Source: Lachnospiraceae bacterium (GTDB lineage: Bacteria; Bacillota; Clostridia; Lachnospirales; Lachnospiraceae). Taken from it: a stretch of 64,000 nt of DNA. A program made the translations under genes and the position numbers. Numbering within the stretch: the stretch's first letter is position 1; the number at the start of each line of letters is the position of its first letter. Location of the stretch: contig CAJTFX010000004.1 in assembly GCA_910575555.1 (NCBI GenBank), forward strand, positions 228,471 to 292,470, in the 5' to 3' direction. Below the pieces are notes generated by a model that was not told where the DNA came from, did no database searches, and saw only the letters and a list, made by a program, of their open reading frames with translations. Shown here in pieces: positions 8,785 through 18,529 of the stretch.

Positions 8785-9603
8785 CTATTCCATGCGCCAT
8801 CCGTCCCGAATGGCTTCTGCCATCTGTACTGCCCGTTTATTTTCCTTCACATCATGCACCCGGACAAACGCGCATCTGCTTAACACCGCCTGCACGGTGG
8901 TAACCAGTGTTCCTTCCATCCGCTCCTCCACCGGAAGCTCCAGCGTAAGGCCGATCACAGATTTTCTGGAAGTTCCCAGAAGCAGAGGAAATCCCAATTG
9001 GCGCAGCTCTTCGATTCTGCAGATAGCTTCTAAATTATTCTCATACGTCTTTCCAAATCCCACCCCCGGGTCCAGGATGATTTTATCTTCCGCAATTCCT
9101 GCTTCTCTGGCAATTTCCAGAGTTTCCTGCAGATCTGATTTCATCTCTTCCATAAAATTATGGTAATTCGCTTCCTTCCGGTTGTGCATCAGGCAGCAGG
9201 CCGCTTTTGTTTGGCTGATAAGCCCTGCCATATCCCTGTCATACTTCAGTCCCCAGATATCGTTCACCAGGTCTGCTCCGGCCTCCAGACAGGCTCTTGC
9301 CACTTTTTCCTTATAAGTATCCACAGAAATTGGAATATCAAATCTGGATTTTACCTGGGTGACCACCGGAACAATCCGCTGAATCTCCTCTTCCTCCGTA
9401 ATCTGCTGATGGCCCGGCCTGGTAGATTCTCCGCCGATATCAATAATATCCGCTCCCTCCGCAATCATCTGCTCCACATGGGCAAGAGCCAGATTCAGAC
9501 GGTTGAATTTGCCTCCGTCGGAAAAGGAGTCCGGCGTCACATTCAAAATGCCCATCACATAAGTATGTTTTTCTGTCTCAAATATTCTGTTTCCAATCTT
9601 CAT
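8785..9603 (-). CDS. folP: Dihydropteroate synthase
   Basis: 272 residues. It joins hydroxymethyl-dihydropterin pyrophosphate with p-aminobenzoate. All family loops are present: NVTPDSFSDGG (residues 21-31), DIIDIGGESTRPG (loop 2), ISVDTYKE, ILDPGVGFGKTYENN, LLGTSRKSVIG and the C-terminal RVHDV segment. This is the sulfonamide target, and no insertion is seen in the loops altered in known sulfonamide-resistant enzymes. It sits between the HD protein and the FolB-FolK fusion in a minus-strand operon. Confidence 0.95.
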   Translation of the reverse strand: MKIGNRIFETEKHTYVMGILNVTPDSFSDGGKFNRLNLALAHVEQMIAEGADIIDIGGESTRPGHQQITEEEEIQRIVPVVTQVKSRFDIPISVDTYKEKVARACLEAGADLVNDIWGLKYDRDMAGLISQTKAACCLMHNRKEANYHNFMEEMKSDLQETLEIAREAGIAEDKIILDPGVGFGKTYENNLEAICRIEELRQLGFPLLLGTSRKSVIGLTLELPVEERMEGTLVTTVQAVLSRCAFVRVHDVKENKRAVQMAEAIRDGWRME

Positions 9604-9617
9604 GTTTTCCTCCCATT

Positions 9618-10184
9618 CTAACAGAAAATTCCCTGATTTCTTCTGTCCTTACTCCAGTTGCACTGTGCTGCGGCGCTGCAGAAAAAGCAATTTCTGGAAC
9701 GATTATCCGCTTCTTTGATCAAATGAATCAGCTCATCTTTCTGAATACTCCGGTGTCCTTTATCTCTGGACGGGCCCTGCTCTCCCCATTCCCGGTCTGC
9801 GGCCGTGCTCTTTCCCGCTCCCCGGTGGGCTGAAATTGCCGCTAAAATCTCCTGCTGCTCCTCTTTCGGATACTGAATCCGGGCCAGCAGCTGTTCTGCA
9901 AGGGCTGCGCCCGCCCTGTGATGGGGAATGCCCTGTTTGGCTTCTGAACGCCTGCCCAGATCGTGGAGAAGGGCTGTGAGATAAATTTTCTCCTTGAGGG
10001 CTTCCCCGGGTTTTCCTGTCCCTGTCTGTCCCCGTTCCAACGCCAGAATCCAGCCGATCCGGGCCACATCCAACGAATGGGAAAGCCCGTGCCTGCAGAA
10101 AATCCGTTCTGCCTCAGCCTGTTCCAGTTCTTCCACCCATTGCAGATATTCCGTTTCTTCCAATAAACGCTTCACATATTTCAT
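9618..10184 (-). CDS. HD-domain phosphohydrolase of the folate operon
   Basis: 188 residues. Metal ligands of the HD superfamily are visible: His in HGLSHSLDVAR (about residue 32), the HD pair in TALLHDLGR (about 75), His in ISAHRG, and Asp in KEADNRSRNCFFC near the C-terminus. The C-terminal Cys cluster (CFFCSAAAQCNW) is a second possible metal site. It is embedded between folE and folP with short gaps, so it may act on a folate intermediate, for example removing phosphates from dihydroneopterin triphosphate, a step with no other candidate here. That role is inference. Confidence 0.75.
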   Translation of the reverse strand: MKYVKRLLEETEYLQWVEELEQAEAERIFCRHGLSHSLDVARIGWILALERGQTGTGKPGEALKEKIYLTALLHDLGRRSEAKQGIPHHRAGAALAEQLLARIQYPKEEQQEILAAISAHRGAGKSTAADREWGEQGPSRDKGHRSIQKDELIHLIKEADNRSRNCFFCSAAAQCNWSKDRRNQGIFC

Positions 10185-10200
10185 ATTCTGAGTTCACACC

Positions 10201-10758
10201 TTATCTGCCCATCATCCGCCAGAATTCCTCCTGGAGTTCTTTCTCTTCTTCGAACTTTCCTCTGGTTACCAGGGTTACGGTCTGGGTTCCCGGCTTCTTC
10301 ACACCGCGCATGGTCATGCACATATGCTCCGCTTCCACCATTACCATCACCCCTTTGGGCTGCAGATACTCCATCAGTGCGTCTGCAATCTGCACTGTAA
10401 GCCGTTCCTGAAGCTGAGGACGTCTGGCATAGACCTCCACCGTCCGGGCCAGCTTGCTCAGCCCAGCCACTTTTCCGTCGGGAAGATAGGCAATATGGGC
10501 TTTTCCATAAAAAGGCAGCAGATGATGCTCACAAGTGGAATAGAACACAATATCCTTCTCCAACACCATGCCGCTGTCCTCCACAGAAAAAGTCTTATTC
10601 AGGTAAGGCTCCGGCGTCTGAGTCAGACCTGCAAAAATTTCCTCATACATTCTTGCAATTCTTTTCGGCGTCTCTTTCAGCCCTTCCCGGTTTACGTCCT
10701 CCCCGATTCCTTCCAACAGAAGGGCAACCGCCCGTTCTATTTTCTCTTTCTCTATCAT
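10201..10758 (-). CDS. folE: GTP cyclohydrolase I (type IA)
   Basis: 185 residues, the usual length. It opens GTP to dihydroneopterin triphosphate, the first step of folate synthesis. Zinc ligands are visible: Cys-His in [10 protein letters not shown] (about residues 73-79) and the later Cys in [12 protein letters not shown]. The [22 protein letters not shown] segment is the family signature. The ATG overlaps the stop of folC by four bases, so the pair is translationally coupled. Confidence 0.95.
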   Translation of the reverse strand: MIEKEKIERAVALLLEGIGEDVNREGLKETPKRIARMYEEIFAGLTQTPEPYLNKTFSVEDSGMVLEKDIVFYSTCEHHLLPFYGKAHIAYLPDGKVAGLSKLARTVEVYARRPQLQERLTVQIADALMEYLQPKGVMVMVEAEHMCMTMRGVKKPGTQTVTLVTRGKFEEEKELQEEFWRMMGR

Positions 10759-12227
10759 AACCTGTTTCTCCTTACAATTTCCCTGATTTCTCCCAGATAG
10801 GACAGGGAACCAAAGGCCAGAATCATGGCTTTTTCTCCCGCTGTCTTACTTTTTGCACAGGTAAACGCCTGCTCCAACCCTTCTGAAACTGTCCCGCAAA
10901 AGCGGACATCTGAATGGTACGCTTCTGCCCGCTCTGCCAGCAGCGCTCCGTCGAATGCCCTGGGATGATTCGGCGTCACAGTAAACACCTTCCAGGCCAA
11001 AGGCATCATAATTTTCAGTATTTTATCATATTCCTTATCTGCAAGTACCCCTATTATATAGATTATTTTGTAATTTGTAAAACCCATTTTCAAAGTTTCC
11101 CGCAATTTTTTCGCCGCATCCTCATTGTGGGCCCCATCAATCACAACCAGAGGCTCCCGGCACAGCCTGGAAAATCGGCCCTCCCACCGGGCCTGTTCCA
11201 GTCCCTTTTTCACCTGCTCATTGGTGATTTTCCATCCCTGTTTTCTTAAGAGTTCTATGGCCTTTATGGCGCATATGCTGTTTTCTGTCTGATACGCCCC
11301 TGTCATGGACAGACGGAGCTTCCCATAGTCTCCATAGGAAAAGCACAGGAAATTCTGTACCGTATCTTCTGTCTGTTCTTTCCCCTTATCGAAAGAAACG
11401 CCTCTCTCCACATAAAAGTCCTCCGCCTTCTCTTTCTCCTTATCGAAAGAAACGCCGCTCTCCACATGAACGTCCTCCGCCTTCTCTTTCTCCTTATCGA
11501 AAGAAACGCCGCTCTCCACATGAACGTCCTCTGCCTCATCTTTCTCTGCATAGACAAGCTCCGTATGCTTCTTTTGGCAGATCTCCTCCAGAACTTTTCT
11601 CACCTGCTCCTGCCTGGGCCTGACTGCCGCCGCAAAGCTGTTTTCCTTGATAATTCCGGCTTTCTGGCGGGCGATCTCCTCAATGCTGTTTCCCAGAAGC
11701 TTCATATGATCCATGCTGATGGAGGTCAGAACGCTGACGGAAGGTTTCCTTATTATATTGGTGGCGTCCATAGCGCCTCCCATTCCGGTTTCCAGCAGAA
11801 CGGCCTGACAGCGGCGCCGGTAAAAATACAGAAAAGCCGCCGCCGTTTCCACCTCAAAAAGAGTGGGATACACTCCTCTTTCTTCCATTTTATCACAAGC
11901 TTTCTTAATATCCGTCATCAGCTCCGCGAATTCCTGCTCAGACACAGGCTGCCCGTTGACCTGATACTGCTCCCTTCTTTCAAAAACCGCTGGAGAGGTA
12001 TACATTCCCACCCGGTAACCTGCTTCCTGTAAAACAGAAGAAATCATGGCGCACACCGAGCCTTTCCCATTGGTTCCCGCCACATGAATCACAGACAACC
12101 GCTCCTGCACATTTCCCAGCTCCTGCATCAGCTCCCGGATGCTGTCCAGTCCCAGAACGCTTCCCAGCTTCTCCCTCTCTTTCAGAAATTCCTGCGCTTC
12201 TTCCTTTGTTAAGATACGGTCTGACAT
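10755..12227 (-). CDS. folC: Folylpolyglutamate / dihydrofolate synthase with repeat insert
   Basis: 490 residues, longer than the 420-430 usual for FolC because of an insert of about 60 residues. The Mur-ligase-type ATP loop is [14 protein letters not shown] (about residues 47-60); [13 protein letters not shown] and [11 protein letters not shown] follow. The C-terminal domain has [11 protein letters not shown]. The insert (about residues 225-285) is three tandem 18-residue units containing [17 protein letters not shown], acidic and Lys-rich, placed between domains. FolC adds glutamate to dihydropteroate and then chains to folates. First gene of the minus-strand folate operon. Confidence 0.93.
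   Translation of the reverse strand: MSDRILTKEEAQEFLKEREKLGSVLGLDSIRELMQELGNVQERLSVIHVAGTNGKGSVCAMISSVLQEAGYRVGMYTSPAVFERREQYQVNGQPVSEQEFAELMTDIKKACDKMEERGVYPTLFEVETAAAFLYFYRRRCQAVLLETGMGGAMDATNIIRKPSVSVLTSISMDHMKLLGNSIEEIARQKAGIIKENSFAAAVRPRQEQVRKVLEEICQKKHTELVYAEKDEAEDVHVESGVSFDKEKEKAEDVHVESGVSFDKEKEKAEDFYVERGVSFDKGKEQTEDTVQNFLCFSYGDYGKLRLSMTGAYQTENSICAIKAIELLRKQGWKITNEQVKKGLEQARWEGRFSRLCREPLVVIDGAHNEDAAKKLRETLKMGFTNYKIIYIIGVLADKEYDKILKIMMPLAWKVFTVTPNHPRAFDGALLAERAEAYHSDVRFCGTVSEGLEQAFTCAKSKTAGEKAMILAFGSLSYLGEIREIVRRNRL
11391..11552 (-). repeat. 54-bp in-frame tandem repeat (three copies) inside folC
   Basis: Copies at 11391-11444, 11445-11498 and 11499-11552, the last diverging at its end; a degenerate half copy precedes at about 11368. 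Each unit encodes 18 residues beginning near [13 protein letters not shown]. The middle and third copies are nearly identical, which indicates recent expansion. The frame is preserved whatever the copy number. Confidence 0.9.
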
Positions 12228-12333
12228 ATTCTGTTCCCTCCAAAATAACCGGCAAGAAGTATCCGGTGTTCTAATATATTTATAAAGAAATTCTTAAATT
12301 TTATTGCCATATGTATAATTTTTGTGTTTTCAG

Positions 12334-12362
12334 TTGACTTTTTCAAAAAAATGAGATAATCT
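12334..12362 (+). promoter_or_regulatory. Sigma-A-type promoter of the LtaS-like gene
   Basis: TTGACT (12334-12339), a 17-base spacer, then TAATCT (12357-12362). The ATG lies 83 bases downstream of the -10 box, with AAGGATGGTG as ribosome binding site. Confidence 0.7.
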
Positions 12363-12445
12363 TTGCTATGGAAAAAGCAGATTCATATTTTGTTTACAAT
12401 TAGTTCATAAATGGAATTTTAATATAACTTAAGGATGGTGACACA

Positions 12446-14719
12446 ATGTTTCATACTGCAAAAAACACTTTACAGAAAATCAGGACAAAATACAAGGCTT
12501 TTCGTGAAAAAAGAAGAGCCCGGGAGAAAAAGCATTTTTTGAAGCCGGAACAGAAGGAAAAGCTGGTGGCTTTTCTCAATCGCTACTCTTTGATTTTCCA
12601 TTATCTTCTGGCCTGCAGCGTCTGCTTTGTAATTGAAATCATTTCCCGGCATTCCTTTGTCAGCGCATTTATATTTATTTTTGACCGGGGCCTGGTATTT
12701 TTGTATAACTCAATGATTGTATTTACCTCACTGCATCTGGTGTATTTCTTCCGCCGGAGGGCATTGATGCGAACCATTATCAGTGTGGCCTGGCTGTTTC
12801 TGGGAACCATCAACGGATGCATTCTGGCAAAGCGGGTCACCCCCTTTACCTACACCGATGTAAAGCTGATTAACGACCTGTTTACCATGCAGAGCAATTA
12901 TTTCAGTAACGGAGAAGCCCTTGCCGTGATTCTTCTGGTGGCCTCCGTTCTGGCAGGAATTATCATTCTCTGGAAAAAAGGACCCAAATATCAGGGCAGG
13001 CAGAACCGTTTTGCAAGCATCGGAGCCATCGGCCTGTTTGCATTCTTCATTCCCATGGTAACCCAGGCGGCTGTCAACAACAATGTTCTGGCAGACTATT
13101 TTGAAAATATCGCCCAGGGATATGAGGACTACGGCTTTGTATACAGCTTTTCCGCCAGCGTAATGGATCAGGGCATGAGAGCTCCCCAGGATTACTCACA
13201 GGAAACCGTGGATACGGCTCTTTCCAAAGTGAATCCGGAGGCTTCTGATTCCAGTGAGCTTCCCAATGTCATCTGCGTGCTGCTGGAATCCTTTATTGAC
13301 CCGAAAGAAATTAACTTTTTAAACTTTTCGGAGAATCCGACGCCTAACTTTGATCATCTTTACAGCAATTACTCTTCCGGTTATCTGACCGTTCCGGTGG
13401 TAGGAGCCGGAACCGCCAATACCGAGTTTGAAATTTTAACCGGAATGGGCATGAAATATTTCGGATTAGGGGAATATCCCTACAAGACAATCCTGAAATC
13501 CACCTCCTGCGAAAGCGTTGCTTCCGACCTGGGAAACAACCTGGGTTACGGCACTCATGTGGTACATAACAACGGCGGCAATTTCTACAGCCGGAAAAAT
13601 GCATTTACCCAGATGGGCTTTGACAGCTTTATCAGCAAGGAAATGATGAATATTCAGGAATATACGCCTCTTGGCACATGGCCCACTGACAATATTTTAA
13701 TCGGTGAAGTGGAGAAAGCCTTAGATTCCACCGAACAGCAGGATTTCATCTACACCATCACCGTACAGGGACACGGGGCTTATCCTACAGAAAAAGTCAT
13801 TGAGAATCCGGAAATCACCGTAACCGGCGCGGAAAATGAAGCCAAAAACAACGAATGGGAATACTATGTGAACCAGATTCACGAAGTAGATAAATTTATT
13901 GCCAATCTCACCGATATGCTGTCGAAAAGAGATGAGAAAACCGTAGTTGTATTCTTCGGAGACCATCTGCCCACCATGGGACTTAAGGACGAGGATACCA
14001 AAAGCCAGAGCATTTTCAATACGAAATACGTTACCTGGAACAACTTCGGCATGAAAAAAACAGATCAGGATTTAACTTCTTATCAATTGCTTGCAGCTAT
14101 CATGGATCAGGCGAACATTCATGAGGGAACTATGTTTTCCTTCCATCAGAACAGCAGCTATCAGCTCACAGAGGAGAATTCCAGAGACATGGAACTTCTG
14201 CAGTATGACATCCTCTACGGCAAACGGTACGCATACCAGGGAGAGGACCTCTATCCTGCTTCCAATCTGCAGATGGGCGTACAGGATGTGACGCTGGAGC
14301 GGGTGGAAGCCTTAGACGACGGCTTACATATTTATGGAACAAATTTCACTCCCTGGAGCAAAGCATTTGTAAATGGAGCACGGGTTTCCACTTCCTTTAT
14401 CAGCGACCGTGAACTGAAGATATCCATGAATAATTTCGAGGAAGGCGCCAACAGCCTTGTGGTCAACCAGATGGGATCATCTGAAACCATTTTCCGCTCC
14501 TCCAATGAGATTTCTTATCTGAAACCTGTTATGGAGCAGCCAGAGCCTTCGGAGGAGCTGCCGGTGGATGACACCACAGAGAATACCCCCAGCAGCATTG
14601 ACAAAGCTGTAAACGGCGGCCAGCAGGACGAACCGTCTCAGCAGGACGACAGTGACACTCCAGATCATCCAGCCGACCTGGACGAAGAGGAAAATGGTGA
14701 CCCCAATCTTACAGAATAA
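12446..14719 (+). CDS. LtaS-like membrane sulfatase-fold phosphotransferase
   Basis: 757 residues. About five membrane segments (residues 47-215) precede an extracellular sulfatase/alkaline-phosphatase-fold domain, the layout of lipoteichoic acid synthase. LLESFIDP (about 278) supplies the first metal-binding acidic residue, GTANTEFEILTG (about 325-336) the catalytic Thr, and FGDHLP (about 510) the Asp-His metal pair. It should move phosphoglycerol, or a related group, from lipid to glycan at the cell surface. After the enzyme domain comes a beta-rich segment (about 620-700, IPT/TIG-like) and a Pro/Asp/Glu/Ser-rich tail, not part of typical LtaS. A strong bidirectional terminator follows. Confidence 0.85.
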   Translation: MFHTAKNTLQKIRTKYKAFREKRRAREKKHFLKPEQKEKLVAFLNRYSLIFHYLLACSVCFVIEIISRHSFVSAFIFIFDRGLVFLYNSMIVFTSLHLVYFFRRRALMRTIISVAWLFLGTINGCILAKRVTPFTYTDVKLINDLFTMQSNYFSNGEALAVILLVASVLAGIIILWKKGPKYQGRQNRFASIGAIGLFAFFIPMVTQAAVNNNVLADYFENIAQGYEDYGFVYSFSASVMDQGMRAPQDYSQETVDTALSKVNPEASDSSELPNVICVLLESFIDPKEINFLNFSENPTPNFDHLYSNYSSGYLTVPVVGAGTANTEFEILTGMGMKYFGLGEYPYKTILKSTSCESVASDLGNNLGYGTHVVHNNGGNFYSRKNAFTQMGFDSFISKEMMNIQEYTPLGTWPTDNILIGEVEKALDSTEQQDFIYTITVQGHGAYPTEKVIENPEITVTGAENEAKNNEWEYYVNQIHEVDKFIANLTDMLSKRDEKTVVVFFGDHLPTMGLKDEDTKSQSIFNTKYVTWNNFGMKKTDQDLTSYQLLAAIMDQANIHEGTMFSFHQNSSYQLTEENSRDMELLQYDILYGKRYAYQGEDLYPASNLQMGVQDVTLERVEALDDGLHIYGTNFTPWSKAFVNGARVSTSFISDRELKISMNNFEEGANSLVVNQMGSSETIFRSSNEISYLKPVMEQPEPSEELPVDDTTENTPSSIDKAVNGGQQDEPSQQDDSDTPDHPADLDEEENGDPNLTE

Positions 14720-14751
14720 AACGACAGACCGAAATTGGGAATACTTTCAAA

Positions 14752-14802
14752 AGAAAGGGCAGATTTACACACAGTACTTCCTGTGATAAATCTGCCCTTT
14801 CT
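14752..14802. terminator. Bidirectional intrinsic terminator
   Basis: AGAAAGGGCAGATTTA (14752-14767) pairs with its exact complement at 14787-14802, and CACAG/CTGTG (14770-14774, 14781-14785) extends the stem inward. It separates the plus-strand LtaS-like gene from yaaA, which converges from the other side. Confidence 0.9.
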
Positions 14803-14852
14803 CTTCTTCTCTTTCAACGGCCCGCAGACATGCTCTCTCACAGGCCCATTGC

Positions 14853-15599
14853 TTATCTTTTTATAAATACATACGTATGTTCCTCAGACAGGCTTTCTTC
14901 ATACCGGTATCCCAATCCCTGAAATTCCCTGATTTGCTCTGTGTGCTCCACTTTATTCTGAGCCAGAAAACGCACCATCTCTCCCCGGGCCATTTTTACC
15001 TGGGTTCCCTTCTCCACTACTTTTCCTTCTTTCCATTCCCCAAACCGGCAGGTGAGAAATTTATCCTCCTGCGACAGATAGGGGGTAATGCATTTGCTGT
15101 ATTCTTTGGAGGCAAGATTCAGGATCACTTCTCCCTCCCTGCGGATCTCACGGTATATCTTAGCTCCCCAATAATCATAGAGATTCCTGTAATGTTCCAG
15201 GCGAACCGGCGCCTGCATCTCCAGACGATAAGGCACAATCCCGTCAAAGGGCTTTAACAGTCCGTAAAACCCTGAGAGTATGCAGAGATGGTTCTCCACA
15301 TACTCCCAGGACTGATCCTCAAAGACCGCCGGCGCCATATACTGATATTGGATTCCCTCATAGGACAGAAGGGCCGGCGTCAGATGCCTGGACAAATCCA
15401 TCCGGGCAAACCGTTCATAATTGAGGGCCGCAATTCTGTCATTGCAGTTCCAGAGCTCCTTCGCCTGCTGATACTCCAGTTTCTTCATAAACTCCTTCAA
15501 ATATTCCGCTTCCTGCAAAAACACCGGCATTCCGCGGCACTCCAGGGTATCTGTGTCCTGTTTCATTTTCTTTGCAGGAGAAATGATAATTTTAATCAC
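14853..15599 (-). CDS. yaaA: Peroxide stress protein YaaA (DUF328/UPF0246)
   Basis: 248 residues, the usual family length. The family start IIISPAKKMKQDTD (residues 4-17) is present, followed by LTPALLSYEGIQYQYM and SGFYGLLKPFDGIVPYRLEM, and YWGAKIY with a nearby NLASKEYSKCI. YaaA in Escherichia coli lowers free iron during peroxide stress and binds DNA structures; its role in anaerobes is less clear. It lies 20 bases after hflX in the same direction, so the two are likely co-transcribed. Confidence 0.92.
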   Translation of the reverse strand: MIKIIISPAKKMKQDTDTLECRGMPVFLQEAEYLKEFMKKLEYQQAKELWNCNDRIAALNYERFARMDLSRHLTPALLSYEGIQYQYMAPAVFEDQSWEYVENHLCILSGFYGLLKPFDGIVPYRLEMQAPVRLEHYRNLYDYWGAKIYREIRREGEVILNLASKEYSKCITPYLSQEDKFLTCRFGEWKEGKVVEKGTQVKMARGEMVRFLAQNKVEHTEQIREFQGLGYRYEESLSEEHTYVFIKR

Positions 15600-15619
15600 T
15601 TTCGGCTCACTCCTGTTTC

Positions 15620-16897
15620 TTATCGTATATGCTCTGCCAGATTGGGATACAAATCCCCGGGAACATATGCTTTCACATAAATCCCGTCCTCCCGGTATTC
15701 TTCCTTAAGAAGCTCTCCGTACTTGCGGATTGGGGGAATCTGATTTCCCTGCTCATAGGGAAATACGCCTTCTAACAGCTGTTTATCCTCCCGCAGAATT
15801 TTCTCCAACGTCTCCAGAAAATCCTCCATGCCCTCTCCTGTTTTCACAGAAACCTTCAAAGCCCGGTCTGCCCGCAGATCCCGGAACAGTTCCCGCTCTG
15901 TCACTTTATCCTGTTTATTAAACAATGTAATCCGTTTCTTTCCGGATACTCCCAGTTGTTCCAAGGTCTGGTACACAATCTGCATCTGCTTCTCCCACTG
16001 GGGATTGGACGCGTCAACCACATGGATAATCATATCTGCGTATTTTGCTTCTTCCAGGGTACTGCGGAAGGCTTCAATCAGATGATGGGGCAGCTTGCGG
16101 ATAAAACCTACCGTATCCGTCAGCAGGATTTCCTGGCCGCTTTCCAGTTTCAGATTGCGGGTGGTAGGATCTAAGGTGGCAAAAAGCTTGTCCTCCTCCA
16201 ACACAGAAGCCTGGGTCAGCCGGTTCAGCAGCGTGGATTTGCCGGCATTGGTATAACCCACAATGGCGGCTACCTTCACACGGCTCCTTTCCCGCTGCCC
16301 TCTGGTAATTTCCCGGTGCTTCTGCACCTGCTTCAGCTCCCGGTTCAGCTGAGAAATTCTGTTCTTAATCAATCTCCGGTCCATCTCTAATTTCTTCTCT
16401 CCCGGCCCTCTGGTACCGATGCCGCCTCCAAGCCTGGACAGAGAAACCCCCAGTCCCGTAAGGCGGCTCATGCGGTATTTCAGCTGGGCAAGCTCCACCT
16501 GGATTTTTCCTTCGCTGGTGGAGGCCCTGGCTGCAAAAATATCCAGAATCACCAGCGTCCGGTCCATCACCTTGCATTCCAGTTCCTGCTCCATATTCCG
16601 AAGCTGCGCCGGCGACAATTCATCGTCGCAGATAATCCCGGTGGCTCCCCATTCTGTAATGATCTGACGCAGCTCCTGTAATTTCCCTGCGCCCAGATAG
16701 GTGCCCGGATGAATATGCTCCCTGCTTTGTATCACGCTTCCCAAAACTTTCGCTCCGGCGGTTTCTGCCAGTTCACCCAGTTCGTCCAGAGAATCCTCCG
16801 TGTCGTCATCCTCCCGGAGGCTTATTCCCACCAGAATCACCTGCTCTGTTATTTCTTCTATCTCAAATGGCTCTGTATTTTTTCTCGTTTCGATAAT
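15620..16897 (-). CDS. hflX: Ribosome-associated GTPase HflX, probable AUU start
   Basis: About 425 residues. HflX binds the 50S subunit and splits stalled or stressed ribosomes. The N-terminal domain has HPGTYLGAGKLQEL; the glycine-rich linker is GGGIGTRGPGEKKLEMDRR; the G domain shows G1 (GYTNAGKSTLLN), G3 (DTVGFIRKLP) and G4 (FNKQD). No ATG precedes the conserved VILVGIS region. The best ribosome binding site (GAAGGAGG, 16906-16913) stands eight bases before an ATT codon at 16897, giving I-I-E-T-R then the family N-terminus. The alternative GTG at 16840 has no ribosome binding site. Confidence 0.88.
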   Translation of the reverse strand: MIETRKNTEPFEIEEITEQVILVGISLREDDDTEDSLDELGELAETAGAKVLGSVIQSREHIHPGTYLGAGKLQELRQIITEWGATGIICDDELSPAQLRNMEQELECKVMDRTLVILDIFAARASTSEGKIQVELAQLKYRMSRLTGLGVSLSRLGGGIGTRGPGEKKLEMDRRLIKNRISQLNRELKQVQKHREITRGQRERSRVKVAAIVGYTNAGKSTLLNRLTQASVLEEDKLFATLDPTTRNLKLESGQEILLTDTVGFIRKLPHHLIEAFRSTLEEAKYADMIIHVVDASNPQWEKQMQIVYQTLEQLGVSGKKRITLFNKQDKVTERELFRDLRADRALKVSVKTGEGMEDFLETLEKILREDKQLLEGVFPYEQGNQIPPIRKYGELLKEEYREDGIYVKAYVPGDLYPNLAEHIR

Positions 16898-16939
16898 TCT
16901 GTAATCCTCCTTCTATCCTGTTTCGTATCTGCTGCAATT

Positions 16940-18452
16940 CTACTGCTCCAACATCAGATCCAGTATGGAAATGTCCTCTTTTTTAATGGTTATTTTCACC
17001 GGCTTTGTCATTGTAGAATAAACCCTTGCACCGCTTTCGTTGGTACAGTAGGAAACAACCTTATAATAATAAGTCTGTCCCGGACGGGTGGTTTTATCCC
17101 GGTAAATGGTCTTTGCGGTTGTGGCAATCAGCCGGTAACCGCTGTTTTTCTTATCTGAACGGTAAATCATGTATCCTTCGGCATTCTTTGCCGCTGTAAA
17201 GGAAATAACCGCCCGTTCTTCTGAGGTATTCCTTACCTTCACTTTAGTGGCTGCTTTTACGCCTGTAAAGGTGCAGACTGCCCTTGCCGGCTTGGAAAAT
17301 CCCACGCTGCAGGCATTATTTGTATTCTGCGCACCCCCAGAAATGGCGCGGACCACATAGTAATAGGCCGTCCCCGCTCTGGGCCCTTCCCGCAGCGTTG
17401 CTTCCGCAGTTTCCAGAACTCCTGCCGTATCCTTGACATACTGATGAAAAGCCCCTGTATCTTTGCTCAAAGCCAGTTGTTCCTCGGTTTTCGGCACCAG
17501 GCCCTTCACCGTTACTTTTTCATCTCTGACTTTTGTGCCTGTAATTTTGGAGCTGATCACTGTATTTTTTGCATCGTACAGCGCCGGAACGATCTGTCCG
17601 GACGCGTCTGCTGCATATCCGTAAACCTCTTCGTTCTCATAGTCATAGCTGACGGTTCCGTCCTGGGCCACCTGGACGTCTTCTGGTTTCACCTGCAAAG
17701 CCCCTTCTGTTTTTAATTTTACCGATTCCACCAACACTGCTTTATCCAGATCTACCCGGTAAGTCTTGCTGTCAGCGTCATAGGTATAATCATTTGAACT
17801 GCAGCGGTACACCTCATAGTAGTCCGCCCCGCTTACGCTGCTCCATGACAGGCTGATTCCCGCTGTATCTGCTTTGGCTCTGACATTTTTCACAATCCCC
17901 AGGGTAGGTTCTACGGTAAATTCCGCTCCCTTTGCCGTAAGCTGCTTTTTCTTGGTATAGGGATAAATCCGGTAGGTAACCGGAGCCTTTTTGGCCTTCA
18001 CTTTCGGTAAAATCACCTTCGTTGCAGAAGCCTTTAATGTTTTATAAGTTTTATAATTCCCCGCCGCATCTTTTTTCTGGACTTTGTACCCCTTAATGCC
18101 GGTCATCTTGCTCCAGGCAACGGTAAATTTGCCGGAAGAGGTATAGAAACTGCCGGTAAAATCCATGTTCGCATTGGAAGAAAGCAGCACGTCTGCGCGC
18201 TCCTGCAGACAGCTCTCCTGCCCGTCCTTTTCCCAATAGGCGCACACAACGTAAAGATACTGTGTTCCGGCGACCGCCTTCCTGAAACTGATTTCCATCT
18301 GGCTCCTGCCGAACTGCCGCATCAAATAAACGCTCCTGCGTCTCTGCCGGTTCCTGCTGATTTCCTGCTGCAGCCGCCTGCAGAATACAGGGCTCTCCCA
18401 GAACAAGCGCAGCTGCAAGAACCAGCCCGGAGATTCTTTTTAAATTTTTCAA
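16940..18452 (-). pseudogene. Secreted fibronectin-type-III-like protein, frameshifted
   Basis: A TTG start at 18452, with AGGAGGTGGTTTCG before it, opens a clear signal peptide (KNLKRISGLVLAAALVLGE, then an Ala-rich cleavage region). That frame continues without matching anything until 18093. The repeat body lies one base out of register, readable to 16940: at least two FN3-like modules (ISLSWSSVSGADYYEVYRCS; AVISFTAAKNAEGYMIYRSD) with the typical YYYKVVSY strand. The two frames appear to join within about 18290-18350. Either a true frameshift has silenced the gene or there is a sequence error. If intact it would be a surface or secreted protein of about 500 residues. Confidence 0.7.
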
Positions 18453-18529
18453 CGAAACCACCTCCTGATTATTATAGTCTTTCAATGGTAGTGTAACATG
18501 AAATTATTTACTTCACAACAACATCTGGA

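Noticed and set aside
11391..11552. CRISPR-like repeat array
   Set aside because: The units are directly abutting 54-bp coding repeats with no unique spacers and they keep the folC frame.
12228..12445. Possible tetrahydrofolate riboswitch before folC
   Set aside because: No conserved riboswitch core or terminator stem could be traced; only AT-rich sequence with a weak promoter on the minus strand.
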